From Heloderma charlesbogerti (Eukaryota; Chordata; Lepidosauria; Squamata; Helodermatidae): a DNA stretch of 64,000 bases. The stretch is taken from assembly GCA_026122225.1 (NCBI GenBank), contig JANEZZ010001895.1:62001-126000 (forward strand). Reading direction: 5' to 3'. The notes below the pieces were generated by a model. It saw only the letters and a program-made list of their open reading frames with translations. It was not told where the DNA came from and ran no database searches. Of this stretch, positions 20,069 through 31,725 are shown piece by piece; position 1 is the stretch's first letter; each line of letters starts with the position of its first letter. The translations under genes and the position numbers were made by a program.

Positions 20069-22065
20069 TGAGTTGTTTCTATATTTCTGCACATTCTGAG
20101 CTGATCATTGATCACTTTCCAATCTCTTACTTGTGTATGGAATAGTGACACCTAGTTATGCGTACTTAAATCTGTTGGCTTTAGTTTCACTACAGAAGTG
20201 GCTAGTCAGAAAATGTATCAGAGTTGTCTAATCACTTATACCTGATTTATTAAATTGGATGTTTATGCAGATGATTGTTCAAACATGCGGTTTTCCTCTT
20301 ACACAGGAGTATACATATTTGAGCTCCCAAAATCCCAACTTGAGAAGAGTTTAATGAGAAATGCCCATCATGTTCCAGTATCAAGGAGCAAGGATATGAG
20401 ATTTTGCAGAGAAACAAGGCATAACAATCAGCCCCCTCATGGAACCAGTTAATTGTATTAGTTAGACTTTTTGTGCATATTGAATATTTTACAAGTTTTA
20501 AAAGATTTTTAGACAAAACTGCTAGTAAAACAACAGCTTAGTATATAAATACAAACTGTTTACTGTTCTAAATTTAAGAGTTTTGGAATATTTGATGTTA
20601 TTTCAGTTGTGACAATCTGTGTAATAAAGTTTGAACTGACTTTATGCCTCAGAAAATTTCAGAATATTTAGATTAATATGAAACAAAAACAGTGCCTATT
20701 GATATTGTTTCCCATCTTGAAATTTACGTATTTCTTACTGATTGCTATAAACAATACAAATGTTGGTTTGCAACTAAATAGAGCCTTTTATAACCACAGA
20801 GCATAATATGAAACCTTTAGTCCTATAGCCCACACGGTTTTGAGAATTATATCTGCTTTAAGGGCTATGCTTGAAAGATGGGAGTAAAAATATTATACAG
20901 AGAAAGGGTTTATTTGGCCCAATTGTATGCACTTGTCCAAAATAAAATTTATTTCTGAGTAAATGTGCAGTGGAATAGCAGTTTGGGGACAAGTAGCTTA
21001 CAGAAGCCCATCCCAATGAACAAAATGAATGTTCCTTTGAGTAAACATTTATAGATCTAGGTGTTTGCAGTGACTGATTGTCGCAAGAACCTCCTCCCAC
21101 CACTCCAAATATGATTGGAGCAGTTTCAAGTTTTTAAAAGCATTTAATCATATACAAATTCAAGATGCTTGAGGTTTTTAAAAAGACTGTTTCATGAAAA
21201 CCCTTCCCTCTTTGACAAAGGAAGTTCCATCAGGTTCCTGGTACAAGTGCAGCCCCTAGTACATGTCCCACATGTGGTGTAAATCTGGTGCTGTTATGAA
21301 AAGATGCTCTGGACTATGGATGGGGCTAACCTAGACATATCAAATGTTAGTGCTTGTGCACAGCCAAAAGTTCAGTAAAAAAGTTCAACACTATCCTATT
21401 TGCATTAACTTTACACATTTGTATCATGAGTCAGTTTGTACCATGCTCAAATAGTTGCTCAACTGCACTTGCACACAGATGTGAAATATCACATGCCTTA
21501 GATCTGAAAATGATTATGTGTTAGTCCACAAATAGTGTAAATGTTGTGCTGTAGGAAAATGTGCATGATTGTTTTGAAAAGTTGGGCTGTGCTGCTGCAA
21601 CTAAGAGTAAAAAGCCCACTAAAAGCTTATCTTATCAAAGCACTTTTTTCCAGCATGAATAATAATCCAACACAGCAGCAAAACGTAGGATGTAATTCCT
21701 TTGATGAAGAAACCTGAAGCTCTTAGTACATTGTTTTAAGAGTGTCCACTACTCAACTATTCCCCCAATAAATTCCAGTTTTTTGGGTTTGAGAGGATAC
21801 TTCAGGATGATACAAAGATGTTGTGACTAAGTTGTGTATATTATTTACAACACTAGGAAACCATTTACTTAAGCTGCTGTGTAGTGTACTAGACTGTAAC
21901 ATGAGAAATGGGATCTGGTAATTTCCCCAGCAGCAGGAGCTATAAGCTACAGGTGGCTTCTGGAACTACTCTGCAGTAGTTCAGAGAGGAGGGGACACAG
22001 CACAACACCCACCTGCTTCCCCCCCCCTTTGAAATGTTAAGAAATGAGGGAAGAATAAAAGTACC

Positions 22066-23481
22066 AGTATACATTTGTCTTTATTTCTGTATGCAATGTA
22101 GTATTAGGCACATAGCTTGGGACACTTTCTAAAATAAGTCATTGGCCATTGTTTAGAGTATCCTTTTGGCTTTTAAATACTGGTCAGGAAAACAAATGAT
22201 GTAAAAATAAATGAATAACTTTCTATTAAAGAAATAAAAATGGATTTGCATCTAAAAGTGCAAGAGGTGAAGTACTTTACCCTTCCACCAGACAATGTGG
22301 CAATATACATTATATTGCTTCCGTTTGAGAAGGCGGTTGGAATTTTATGACATAGAAAATTATAAATTACAATTAGTTTCCATAATCACTATATATATAT
22401 ACACAAGCCAGATATGAAAAAACTGGTTTAAAACTTACAAATGAAAAACTTCACACAGATCAAAACAGTGAAAGTATAACAATTAACATGCTCAAGTGCC
22501 CAATTTTGATATTTAAAGATATTATACCTTTAAAACACATGAACTGTAATTACATGAGCAGCATGGGCATTTCATTATATTTAGTTGATTTGTCAAAAGG
22601 ATTACAGTGTTTTAAATATGAAGATTGTTCCAAAATGTTTAATTTTATAATGCTTTGAATTAAACTACATCTTGGTGAATGGGTTAAAAATAGGTGAATC
22701 ACTTAAAAATACACAACAAGCCATGTGCACTTCAAAATATTATAGTGTTTCACCTGTAAGGTATTGTTTCAAGCAAACAAGACTGAACAGAACGTATGGC
22801 TTTACAATAACATCAATTTGTCAACTAAGTTGTAGCAATAAATACTTAAAATCTCTACCAATAGACTTACATTTTGATCCGGTTTAAACAATACAGAAAA
22901 CAATTACCAATCGAAAGCCTGCTGTAAAATGTTGAACACCAAAAAATCTTTTTAAATCATTGTTTTAAATCTAAAACAACCAAAACATTTAAAGGGCATT
23001 GCAGTTGAACAAATCTTTGCCAAACTAAAAGAAACATGGACTTCAGGACTTTTTAGGGTGAAAATATTATGAAAACTGCTAAATACTTTGGTCACTAATT
23101 GTCAAATAGTTATGCCTCAAATACATTAGAATTGTGTATTCACTTTTTTATAAAACTATTCTTACAGCCATTTTAACTATAGTATCACTACTATTGTTAC
23201 TTGGGTGGCAAGATCTTATTTCACAGGCCACCCATCATTTAGAACAATACAATATAAACATACGCAAAAATTTCTTGGTATTTCTCAATGTGCAATTTTT
23301 ACACTTATGAATTTCTGTACAATGTCTTAAAATCTAGAATATAAATGTTGCTGGTCCTGATCCCTTGTGAAATTAGTGCAGCAGTGACTGGCTCCAATAG
23401 GCTCTAGATGAAATCCTCAAGAGACACAAATCCTTGGATATCAGTTCATAATCCTCAGCCAACAGCAGTTGATATCACATA
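22066..23481 (-). other. PPP6R3: Likely PPP6R3 3' untranslated region
   Basis: AT-rich DNA follows the PPP6R3 stop codon (23482-23484) on the minus strand and holds no recognised mobile element. A minus-strand AATAAA (tttatt at 22080-22085) would end the transcript near 22065, giving an untranslated region of about 1.4 kb. The end point is a guess from this signal, and longer or shorter forms are possible. Confidence 0.45.
22080..22085 (-). terminator. PPP6R3: Possible PPP6R3 polyadenylation signal
   Basis: Canonical AATAAA on the minus strand about 1.4 kb after the stop codon. No RNA evidence is available, and other weaker signals occur in this AT-rich stretch. Confidence 0.35.
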
Positions 23482-23533
23482 TCATACAGGGCCATTAACA
23501 GATGCCTCTGCTAGAAGAGCTTGTTGATTAGTC
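23482..23533 (-). CDS. PPP6R3: PPP6R3 last coding exon
   Basis: Preceded by acceptor ...aactccatag. The exon supplies one base to an Arg codon and then 16 residues ending 'EASVNGPV' and TGA; mammals end 'TSVNGPV'. The residues before this (TNQQALLA) differ from the mammalian form, so the tip evolves fast except for the terminal six or seven residues. The intron before it is about 17 kb and packed with mobile elements. Two nearer AG sites inside the exon would shift the frame and lose the conserved end, so they were rejected. Confidence 0.93.
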
Positions 23534-25137
23534 CTATGGAGTTAAACAGAAGATCTAAGTGTCACCTTAATATTAAAAAATTGCACAATAAAGTTAACAG
23601 ATAAATGTTAAAGTACAGTTCTTCATGGCCTCTACATTAGATACGGGCTCTGCGCCTGCACAGAGCCTTGATTTGGGAACATACTATAGCTGAGGAAAAA
23701 TTTGGGTGGGAGCCCCTCCCCCACTGTCCCAATGGGTTCTTGCTTATTCCCTCAGTTCTTCGACTGCCATTGTGCAAGCTTTGTAGGGAACACTGTAAAG
23801 ACTGTTTTTTGGAAGCTCTGAAGTTCTTTCTTATTCTTACTGTTGTTTTCTGTCTTTAACTATTATATTTCTTTATTTTGGTTAGTGATCTCTCCCTGTG
23901 ATTGAGGCATATGGCATCAAAGGCTCTCTTTTGCAAATTCATGAGATACAGGAGTAAGCTGCTTGCCAGGGACAGACATTCCCTCTGTTTATTGCGCCTA
24001 GGAGAAGGGCACATAGTAGAAACTTGCCATCATTGCGAGTCTTTTACAAAGCAGGCTAGACAAAATAGGGCAGATAGACTTCACGCGGAACTATGGAAGA
24101 GAGCACTCGAGGCAGTACAAACGGCCAAACCTAAGATGTCTCAACTGCAGTGACTGACTTCTCCCTTACCTGCTGCCCAGGGTGCCCAACCTCCGGAGGC
24201 AATGTCCCCGGGCCAATCATTGCAAGGGGCAAAGATGGATCCACCAATCCCAGGGCGACCTCTCTCTTTTATGGTGGCTAAGAAACTGGCAAAAGAAGCC
24301 AGAACTGAAGTCATCAGACTCTAGGAAAAAGGAAAACTAGGAGTCCAGAGAGCCTAAAAACCAAACAAAGGAGCCCACTGTACCTGCTCCTCCACCTCTT
24401 TGGATTTGCCAATTCCAATGGCCATGGTACCATCAGCACTGACTCAGGAAGTGTGCTGGGAACCGATTATGCTCCCTTAAACCTCAGAAATAATAGATTC
24501 TTCTCCCCACAATGCTATCCGGGCCCTGTAACTGCTCTATTATGAGCCCTTGGGTCTGAAGTAATCCTTGATACTGAGCTGGATCCCCACACTAAATTAT
24601 CTCGGATCCATACCGGAGGGAGCGAAGGGAAGCCAACTATCATCCTCTGCCACAACATGACAGGTCTAAATCCCTGATGTCTGAATGGGACTGACGTTCA
24701 GACTAGTCACTTCCCCCTCGACATTCATATTGGATTGACTGGACAGCACATCAAGATAGCGGCTAGTATTACAATCGCATGTGGTATCTAGGTGCTGTAT
24801 CTCCATGTGATCAGCCATGGGATCGACCAGTTCCATCTGTATCCCTTTCTAAACCTGCAGCTCTGGGTGCATTTATACCTCCATCAATAACGAATCCCTG
24901 ATAACCGTCTGAGTGGTCTCAAGCTATGGGACTCTCTGAAAATGGAGCTGGAGCTGTGGGAACTCAGAAAGGTGCTTCACCTTCTGAAGATACGGGTCTC
25001 TTCTCCGACGAAGTGTCCAGGATAGCCAATCGTTAGGCTTGGAAACTCAGCAGCCCGCACAGAAAATAGACCCTGTGTTCAATGCTATCTGCATAGAAAC
25101 TTTGATACCAGTTGCCATACGTTTCTCCCCACACTGT

Positions 25138-25196
25138 TGCAGAGAGCTTCGGCTATTGGGCGGTATAGAAATTAAATAAATAAATAAATAAATAAA
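25138..25196 (+). mobile_element. L2-like LINE 3' tail in DIRS copy 2
   Basis: It reads agagagcttcggctattggg, then cggtatagaaat, then an aaat repeat. This sense-oriented tail is the same family as 1-659. Confidence 0.85.
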
Positions 25197-26234
25197 ACAG
25201 TCTTGGAAATCGCCCTCATTGATGGCCCTGACATGAAAGAGATTAGAAGCCATGTACAAAATGCAAGAGAAAGATGCAGGCTTCTTGTTTTCTCATCCAA
25301 AGCTGAGTTCTGTTACTGTTGAGTCTTCTCAAGGAAGATCTCAAAAAATACACTCTTCCTGAGTGGATAAGGAGGGCAGGAGGCTTGATTTGATGGGTGG
25401 ATGCCTGTACTCCTCTGTCGCTCTGGGGCTGAAGGTGGCAAATTACCAAGCCACCATTCCAAGGTACCAGCTGTTTTTAGGGGGAAAAGTTGGCTCCTTA
25501 TGTGACTATCTACCAGATGATCAGAGAGAACTGGCATGGATATTCCAATCTGAAGCCGTGCAGCTATCACATCAGCAAATTAACACCACGCAACATTAGG
25601 CCGACTGCAGTGCGAAAACTACAGTAGAGGCAATAGTGTTGAGAAGGCATGCATGGTTGCAATCAGTGGGCCATTTGATGGTGAAGCCTTGTTTAACACC
25701 GGCACAGATGATGTTATAGAGTCGGTACACAAGGCGAGAATCACAGCTAAAAGGATGGGAACAGGTCAACAACATCAGCAAACACAGCTGTATTGATACA
25801 ATTGTTGGCCATGCCAGCCCTTTTACCAGACCCGCCAGACAGTGGAACGATCCACTCATCAGCAACCACCATCAGGATCAGAAAGGCAATACTCTTCCTT
25901 TCTGTCGTGAACCTCCAGGAATACTGGAGACAACTCTGGCAAATGGCGTCTTTGTCTCCCCTTTCCACTTTTGCCCTGTCATTACCCCTTCCTTTGGTTC
26001 TCACCTGTCCGCTTTCCTTCTGGTGTGGGAAAGTATAACATCAGACAGATGGGTTCTATTGATCATTCAGAAGGCATACAGAGTCTAATTTGATGCCCTT
26101 CCTCCATTCCTCGGCATCAGTGCACCCATCGATAGCGATTCTAGAGGAGACATTATCACTCCTTCACAAAGGGACAATCTGCCAGTTTTACCTCAGCATC
26201 ATCAAAGCAGTTTCTATTCTTGCTATTTCACAGT

Positions 26235-27400
26235 GCTGAAAAAAGATGGAGGGCTTTGCCCAATTCTACATTTAAGAGATTTTTTTTCATTAAACCGAAA
26301 AGTTTCAGATCACAACTTTATCCACCATCCTGCCACTGCTACATAAAGGAGATTGGTTCACGTCGGTAGATTTGAAAAAGCATACTTCCACATTGCGTTA
26401 GAGGAATCTGCCAACAATAACTCTGGTTTGCAGTTGGTCCCGACACCTACCCATTCCAAGTCCTCCCCTTCTGACTCTCGACAGCGCCACGTGTATTCAC
26501 AAAATGTATGCCGGTGGTTTGTGCGTATCCCCGCTCTGAGGTGTGCAAGTGTATCCTTGCCTAATTGATTGGTTGTGTCTCCTACAAGAGACAATCTTCG
26601 CCGAGACATCCAAGTGATGGTACATCTACTCCAAGGTCCCGGACTTTACCACAATGTGGAGAAGTTGTCGCTTGAACCCACACAGACCATACAGTTCATC
26701 AGAGTGCTCTTGACCTCCAAGACTGCACAAGCCTACTTACCTCAGGAGCAGGCAGACACATTAATTGCCCTGACAGAGACAATATGCCTGGTTGGAAAGG
26801 CCACTGCCACCTCAATCCAGAGGCTTCTAGGGCTCATGGCAGCAATGGTGGCAGGGGTACTGTTGGCGGGACTTCACATGCGAACATTATTAAACTGGTT
26901 CCTGAGGGTCTTCAATCCATCTATGAACCCGTGTTGGATACAGCTACATGCCCAACAATATCCTAAAGTCTCTTCAGTGGTGGACCAACAAACAATCTCT
27001 AAAAAGGAATTCTTTTCCTTCATCCATGACCAGCAGTGGTACTGACAGATGTGTCACTCAATGGGTGGGGAGCCCAGAATCCAAGGTGTCTGGAGGGTTC
27101 ATGAGAAGACCCATCACACCAATTTCCTCAAACTCTTGGCACTCCAAAAAACTCTTCTGGCATTCAATATTGGCCTTCAAAACAAACTTATTCAGGTGGT
27201 GTCTGACAACACCACTGTTTTCAATACCTGAAAAAGTAAGGTGGAACTTGCTCACAGCTTCTAACCTCCTTGACCCTCGATATCTACAATTGGTGTATTC
27301 AATGAGGGATCGATCTGGTGGCTATCCACATTGCTGGTACTGGCAATGTACTAGCGGACTTGGTGAACCGCAAAGATAATGGAAATCACAAATGGCAACT
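26235..27400 (+). pseudogene. DIRS copy 2 reverse transcriptase and RNase H
   Basis: It opens with 'KKDGGLCPILHLRDF', then at about 26360 'GRFEKAYFHIAL' (family theme: SVDLKDAYFHI). From 26569 an open frame of 158 codons covers the RT thumb and connection, with 'HNVEKLSLEPTQTIQFIRVL' and 'SIQRLLGLMAAM'. RNase H follows, with 'VVSDNTTVFNT' at 27196-27228 equivalent to 'MTDNTSVLWHL' in copy 1. The catalytic YxDD region near 26545-26570 is worn and interrupted by a stop. The ORF is dead. Confidence 0.8.
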
Positions 27401-27702
27401 GAATCCAAAGGTCATACACAGTCTATTCCACTGAGGGGGCACCCCCAACACTTTCTGCAGTACTGTGCGACACTTTCTGCAGTAGAGTGGGGTCCGGACT
27501 TAGTTCGATGGGAGATGCTTTCATGGTTCAGCAGACCAAGGAGTATTTTCATCCGTTTCCCCGCTTTCCACTTCTTACACGTGTGCTGGCAGAAATAGCA
27601 GTGCACAATACAAACTGCATATTGAGAACCCTTTGGTGGCCTCGCCAACTGTGGTTCACCCCATTGCCATGCAAGGTGAAGGGACAATATGTAAAGTGAC
27701 GC

Positions 27703-28498
27703 ATGTTGGAGCAAAAAAATCCCAACTTCAAGTATAACCCGATGGAGTATGAGCTAGCGGTGATTGACCAAGAAAGAGGTTTGTCAACCCAGTGTACAGC
27801 CACTGTAAAAAAGGCAAACTCCATGTTGCATTAGAAAAGGAATTGAGAATAAAACTGCCAATATCATACTGCCCTTATACAAATCTATGGTACGACCAAA
27901 CTTGGAATACTGTGTACAGTTCTGGTCATCACACCTAAAAAAAAAGTGCAGAAAAAGGCAACTAAAATGATGAGAGGCTGGAGCAACTCCCCTATGAGGG
28001 AAGGTTACAACAACTGGGATTGTTTAGCTTAGAAAAAGGGAGGGTAAAGGGAGACATGACAGAGGTCTACAAAATTATGCATGGTGTGGAGAATATGGAC
28101 AGGGAGACTTCTCTCTCTCTCTCTCAAAATACTAGAACCCAGGGTCATCCTATGAAGCTGATTGGTGGGAGATTCAGGACAGATAAGAAGTACTTCTTTT
28201 AGTTAAACTTCACTACACCACAGGATGTAGTGATGACCACCAATTCGGATAGCTTTAAAAGGGCGTGAGACAAATTCCTGGAGGAAAAGACTATCAATGT
28301 CTACTAGTCTTGATGGCTATATGCTACCTCCAGTACCAGGGGCAGTACACCAGTTGCTGGGGAGCATGGGTGGGAGGGTGCTGTTGTGCTCATATCCTGC
28401 TTGTGGGTTCCCGGTTGACAGCTAGTTGGCCACTGTGTGAACAGAATGCTGGACTAGATGCACTCTTGGTCTGATCCAGCATGGCTCTTCTTATGTTC
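27703..28498 (+). mobile_element. CR1-like LINE 3' end in DIRS copy 2
   Basis: The first part (27850-28010) is a worn RT C-terminus on the plus strand, recognisable as the 'LEYCVQFWSxHLKK' and 'RRATKM' region. A 60-codon frame from 28020 reads 'FSLEKGRVKGDMTEVYKIMH'. The 3' untranslated end contains 'gctggactagatgcactctt' and 'ctgatccagcatggctcttc', a familiar squamate CR1 ending. It is 5'-truncated. Confidence 0.82.
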
Positions 28499-28693
28499 CT
28501 TCCATACTGGATCTCCTGTCTCATGATCAGGGCAGGATCTGACACCAAATGTCCCTACACTGCACATGATGGCATGGAGACTAAGGCAATAGATACTGCT
28601 CCACCTATTTCCTGAGACATACAGATGGTGTTGAAGTCTGCACAGAAAACAACGACGAGGCTCTCATATGCTCGTAAATGGATGGGTTTGGGA

Positions 28694-29361
28694 TAAGGAT
28701 GTCAGAGAATTCTGCCACGGATCTCGGTGAGGCTAAATGCCAGTGCATTCAGCCCCCCGAAATCTGTGATGGAATGAAGCCCCCCCTGCCCCCCCACCCC
28801 ACGAAATGGGCCTGGAACGGAGCACCTACCTGCTGCTGATGCCAGGCTGACTTGTCTGCAGCTGCCATTCGCTTCTTCCATGTAGCCGTGATAGGCTATG
28901 TAAATACTTATGTAGCCTATCACGGCTAATGCAGGGAACGCAAATGGCGGAGGCTACGGTGGCCGCCATTTGCATTCCTTTTTTTTTTGCCGTAATAGTC
29001 TACGTAAATATTTACGTAGGCTAAAATGGCAAAAAAAAAACGGAACGCAAATGGTGGCCGCCATAGTTGCTGCCACTTGTGTTCCCCTAGTTAAGCCGTG
29101 ATAGGCTACGTAAATACTTACGTAGCCTATCACGGCAAAATATAGGGATGCAAATGGCGGTGGCTATGGCTGCCGCCATTTGCATCCCTGCAGGCTGCCT
29201 AGCGGCCGGATGTCCGGCTGCAGGCGGCTCTGGCTGGTGGCTCTGCGGAATCTCTGCAGAGCGGAGCCAGCCGGAGAGAATTTCGGGGGGAGGGACAGAG
29301 CGCCTCCCCCGCACCGCGAATGTCACTCTTCGAAAAGGTAAGTGACTTTCGTACATCCCTA
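28694..29361. mobile_element. hAT-type MITE with six palindromes, copy 3
   Basis: The ends read taaggatg and catcccta. The flanking octamers gtttggga (28686-28693) and gtttgggg (29362-29369) match at 7 of 8. No coding potential. Its centre carries six consecutive palindromes alternating between two sequence types (listed separately). It inserted between RNase H and recombinase parts of DIRS copy 2. Confidence 0.88.
28883..29189. repeat. Array of six alternating palindromes
   Basis: Palindromes are at 28883-28928 (type A), 28935-28978 (type B), 28987-29032 (type A, worn), 29042-29085 (type B, worn), 29095-29136 (type A) and 29145-29189 (type B). Type A is built on gtgataggctacgtaa and its complement, type B on gcaaatggcgg and its complement. 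Spacers are 6-9 bases, so nearly the whole 307 bases can fold as a row of hairpins. Confidence 0.92.
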
Positions 29362-29439
29362 GTTTGGGGACACTTGCAAGGGAGATCCTCTGGGGATCCT
29401 CTCTCTTGCCCCATTTTACTTTGAAGTTTCTCCATTCGT

Positions 29440-30200
29440 TGTTTGACAAAGGTCTGAAACTGGCATTGAGTAAAGTTTACCTGGCAGCAGTTTCTGACAG
29501 ACATATTGCAGTTGACAGTTTCACAGTTTTTGTACCCATTGGTACACCAATTTCTTAAAGAACTAAAGAATCTTGCTCCTCCAATTCATTTGCTGATCCT
29601 GTGTTGGAGTCTTTCTGTAATGCTGAAGACATTAACGGTGAAGCCTTTCAAACCTATGGCTTCAACGGACCTTAATCTTCTTTCTTAGAAAGTCATCTTC
29701 TTAGTTACTATCACATCTGCCTGTCGATCTAGTCAGCTATATGCCTTGAGGGTTGATGCCCCATACACAGTCTTCCATAGGGACAATGTAGTGTTGCGTC
29801 CTGATGTTGCATTTTTACTGAAGGTGGTATCCTCTTTCCACCTTAATCAAGACATAATTTTACCTTTCTTTCCATCCTCGTCCTCTGTATTAAGAGTCTA
29901 CAATGCAAACTCTGGATGTCTGTCATTCTGACAGTCACAGAAGCTTTCAATATGTTATGGGGGTGCCCGGAAAGGGCAGACGGTTACATCTCAATGCTTT
30001 GCAGCGTGGATTGTGCAGACTATAAAGTTAGCATACACCCTAGCCGGCCTACAGCTTACTGGCCTAGTCAATACGCACTCCACTCGAGGAGTGGCTACTT
30101 CAGTTGAATTCAAGAGAGGAATTCTATTACTTGATCTCTGCTGAGCAGCAACATAATCACAGCCATAGACTTTCGTTAAGCATTATCGCCTTGATGTTCA
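29440..30200 (+). pseudogene. DIRS copy 2 tyrosine recombinase remnant
   Basis: Pieces parallel to copy 1: 'KPFKPMASTDLNLLS' at about 29641-29688, 'VTITSACRSSQLYALRVDAP' at 29706-29765 (copy 1 has 'VAITSSRRECELCALRIDAP'), then 'VFHRDNVVLRPDVAFLLKVV'. The Arg expected near the SxRR position has changed. Several stops and frameshifts follow. Confidence 0.75.
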
Positions 30201-30290
30201 GGTTTGGGCAGACTGCACCTTTGAAAGATCGGTCCTCTCCTCAATCCTAAACTGAGACACTGATCCACCTCCAGTAAGCCAGTTTGCTAC

Positions 30291-30656
30291 TCATCCATAT
30301 GTATGATGCACAGAGACTACAAAAAAGACAGGTTGCTTACCTGTAACTGTGGTTCTCTGCATGGTCATCTGTGCATTCACACAACCCACGCACCATCCCT
30401 GCTTGGTGTCACATTTGAGTTTAATGTTGATACCGAGAGGTTCTTTTTGGTTCTGAGGCTACAATGTCGGTCTCAGAGTGAGAGAATAAGTAGGAACCCA
30501 TTAGGTGCATGCACACTGGGATGGCGGAGGAAGGGTTCCCGATGAAAATTTTCCTTAGCTGTAGTACGTTCCTGAATTGAGGCTCCGAGCAAGTGTAAAG
30601 CCTATATGTATGAATGCACAGATGACCAAAGAACCACAGTTACAGGTAAGCAACCT
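30291..30656 (+). repeat. DIRS copy 2 right terminal region
   Basis: It holds ccatatgtatgatgcacaga, equivalent to the right inverted repeat of copy 1. Then 30332-30388 (gcttacctgtaactgtggtt) is complementary to 30607-30656 (aaccacagttacaggtaagc), an inverted pair of about 50 bases around a 220-base loop. Confidence 0.85.
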
Positions 30657-30782
30657 GTCTCTACATGTTATTAAGCTTTATTTCAGCTAGGGTGAACGGC
30701 TTTGCAGAACAGTTTGACGGAAGACAGCCAGCACAATGTAGGTGTACTAGAACTCCCAGGTGTAAGAAGTACAAAGAGAACC

Positions 30783-30822
30783 ATAGAATAGTAGGGTTGG
30801 AAGTGGCCTACAAGGCCAGAGG
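30783..30822 (-). mobile_element. CR1 LINE 3' tail remnant
   Basis: Reads ccatagaatagtagggttgg followed by aagtggcctacaaggcc, the antisense CR1 end. Confidence 0.8.
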
Positions 30823-31493
30823 GTAAGTAGAATATTGAGAGCAGGAGATCTTTGCTCTCCCAAGTCTACTGCCTTGAATTGCGCAAAGGCTGCGGCCACA
30901 GATACCTTGGGGATATGATCTCAGTACAGTACAGGTGGGCACCTTGGAGAGCAGGGACATTTTCAGGCTTGAGTGGGCCCTGGGTAAAGTGCACTCTGGT
31001 GGATCTCCCATTTCTCTGGGCTGTGAGAAATTTTAGGGACACAGCACTTACTCAGGTTTGGTTTCCTTTGGAAGTTGTTCACTGGAGGCTTTTTAGTGGT
31101 ATATACAGGTTGAGCATAAATGGTGGTACACAACTTAAACACTCCAACAGATAGCCACAGTCCACCACTCCATCACATCGCTAGGAAATCAGCTAGAACT
31201 CTAAGATACTTATGTACTCTAAATACCCAGCTCTGTCTCTTTCCCATTCCCTCTCAGCCTTGCCATCTATTGTTCTTTTCACATGCATTGCCCCCTCCAG
31301 CTGGCTAGAGGGGATGGGGATCCAGATTAGGGCTGAACAAATCTGTCAATTTCGGTTTCACTCAATTTCTCATTTTTCCAACCTTAAGTTCATTTCATCC
31401 TGTTTCTGCATCAGTTTGCGATTTTTTTAAAAGTAAGGACAAAAAATTGTGTGCATTTTAATGTGCATGTCTCTGAATACATGCTGTAATAGT

Positions 31494-31725
31494 GGGCATG
31501 GCCAGTCACCCATTTCACAAAAGGCAAACTGGTGATTCTAAAAGAAAAGTAACTTGCTTCAAAACCAAACTACAAAGCAAAGGTGGGGTCTGCATCCCAA
31601 CACAGCAATTTTGTAAATGGGCACCCCCCTCCCACAGCAGGCTTTTTGTGATGGTGCCCATGGCACTCTCAAAATTCCAAATGTGCCCACCAGCCCAAAA
31701 GGACTGGGAGGGCCCTGTCCTAGAG
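31494..31725. repeat. Dispersed repeat, second member of the 19787 family
   Basis: Shares the ordered blocks described for 19787-19925 and is longer on its left side, with gggcatggccagtcacccat at its start, which partly mirrors its far end. A MITE is likely. Confidence 0.45.

Larger units (their letters stand above)
15586..22065. other. Intergenic DNA between exon candidates and PPP6R3
   Basis: This is largely unique AT-rich DNA. It contains a candidate exon at 18741-18802, a dispersed repeat at 19787-19925 and a CR1 tail at 20009-20068. A 100-codon open frame at 16810-17112 has no recognisable similarity and no convincing splice context. I looked for the galanin precursor on the minus strand, as expected from conserved gene order, and did not find it. 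Confidence 0.55.
23641..30656 (+). mobile_element. DIRS-like retrotransposon, copy 2 (in PPP6R3 last intron)
   Basis: It aligns by eye with copy 1 from the start ('gggctctgcgcctgcacaga') to the 3' complementary region. It lies antisense to PPP6R3. In order it holds a gag remnant (about 23910-26030), reverse transcriptase (26235-27045), RNase H (about 27130-27400), a tyrosine-recombinase remnant (about 29440-30200) and the terminal repeats (30291-30656). A CR1 end, a hAT MITE and an L2 tail have inserted. Unlike copy 1 it keeps the RT region, though with stops. The left inverted repeat seen in copy 1 is not recognisable here. Confidence 0.85.

Noticed and set aside
15586..22065. A galanin (GAL) gene expected on the minus strand from conserved gene order
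   Set aside because: No stretch encoding the galanin peptide was seen. It may lie outside the window, or the order may differ.
28883..29189. Regularly spaced repeats resembling a CRISPR array
   Set aside because: Spacers are only 6-9 bases, the units are palindromes of two alternating types, the element has hAT ends, and the window is vertebrate DNA.
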